Positions 12,831-12,877 of a DNA stretch of 12,877 bases are shown piece after piece (the stretch's first letter is position 1; every line of letters starts with the position of its first letter). Origin of the DNA: CAYNFH01 sp964396385 (GTDB lineage: Bacteria > Armatimonadota > Chthonomonadetes > Chthonomonadales > CAJBBX01); assembly GCA_964396385.1 (NCBI GenBank), contig CAYNFH010000190.1, positions 1 to 12,877 on the forward strand, given 5' to 3'. A program made the position numbers and the translations under genes. Below the pieces are notes generated by a model. It did no database searches. It had not been told where the DNA came from and saw only the letters and a program-made list of their open reading frames with translations.

Positions 12831-12877
12831 TCCTCTACCTGCTTCTTTCTTGGTCGGCCGCGTGATCGCTTAGGCGC
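12827..12877 (-). CDS. C-terminal end of a protein with an AT-hook-like basic tail (rest outside the window)
   Basis: Reading in from the right edge on the minus strand, the last 16 codons encode APKRSRGRPRKKQVEE before a TGA that overlaps the next ATG by four bases. RGRPRKK contains the GRP core flanked by basic residues that is typical of AT-hook DNA-binding motifs. The short length limits certainty, but the ATGA coupling and codon content support a real gene end. A DNA-associated role is inferred from the tail only. Confidence 0.5.
   Translation of the reverse strand, partial: APKRSRGRPRKKQVEE

Overview
The window is about 12.9 kb of GC-rich bacterial DNA with two parts. Positions 1 to about 5.9 kb look like ordinary chromosome. 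Positions from about 6.0 kb to the right edge look like an accessory element (phage, prophage or plasmid-like) with its own DNA-replication module. The taxon cannot be fixed from this sequence. Strong GGAGG-type ribosome-binding sites, GTG starts and a B. subtilis-sized MetG with a C-terminal OB domain point to a GC-rich, non-proteobacterial lineage; Armatimonadota- or Chloroflexota-like groups are only a guess.

Chromosomal part. A plus-strand glycoside hydrolase family 2 gene, cut by the left edge, converges on four minus-strand genes. In transcription order these are metG (methionyl-tRNA synthetase), an MFS transporter, and two genes for membrane-anchored, highly charged low-complexity proteins that appear to be paralogues. 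G-rich simple repeats are scattered here: a heptanucleotide tandem, two facing G-quadruplex-type blocks between metG and the MFS gene, and a third block inside the metG linker. In all three G-rich blocks the G-tracts recur about every 8 nt. The encoded MetG retains PHIG, WGIPVP and YVWFDA, but in place of canonical KMSKS and DEHG it has KEGKR and DEQA.

Accessory part. On the plus strand: an unrecognised 323-aa protein; two small ATGA-coupled proteins (66 and 57 aa); an 83-aa protein; a 154-aa SSB-like protein with an acidic DPF-containing tail; a RepB/AEP-type primase; a RepA/AAA_25-type helicase overlapping the primase by 23 bp and carrying a PriCT-like N-terminal domain; a perfect 25-bp inverted repeat; an MT-A70-type adenine methyltransferase; and an ATGA-coupled Cys-rich small protein. 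Three minus-strand genes face this block: the last 16 codons of a protein with an AT-hook-like tail, a 133-aa helical protein, and a 141-aa protein with an HTH-like start (possibly a small terminase subunit, weak). A near-consensus promoter with a palindrome in its spacer lies before the last of these.

The element has structured intergenic sequences: hairpins over the initiation regions of its first two genes, a possible three-way junction at 7457-7510, a 12-bp hairpin with a UNCG-type loop before the primase, and a cluster of TGGACA hexamers at the convergent junction. No integrase, tRNA, rRNA, CRISPR array, insertion sequence or clear attachment site was seen, so the type of element and its right boundary remain unknown.
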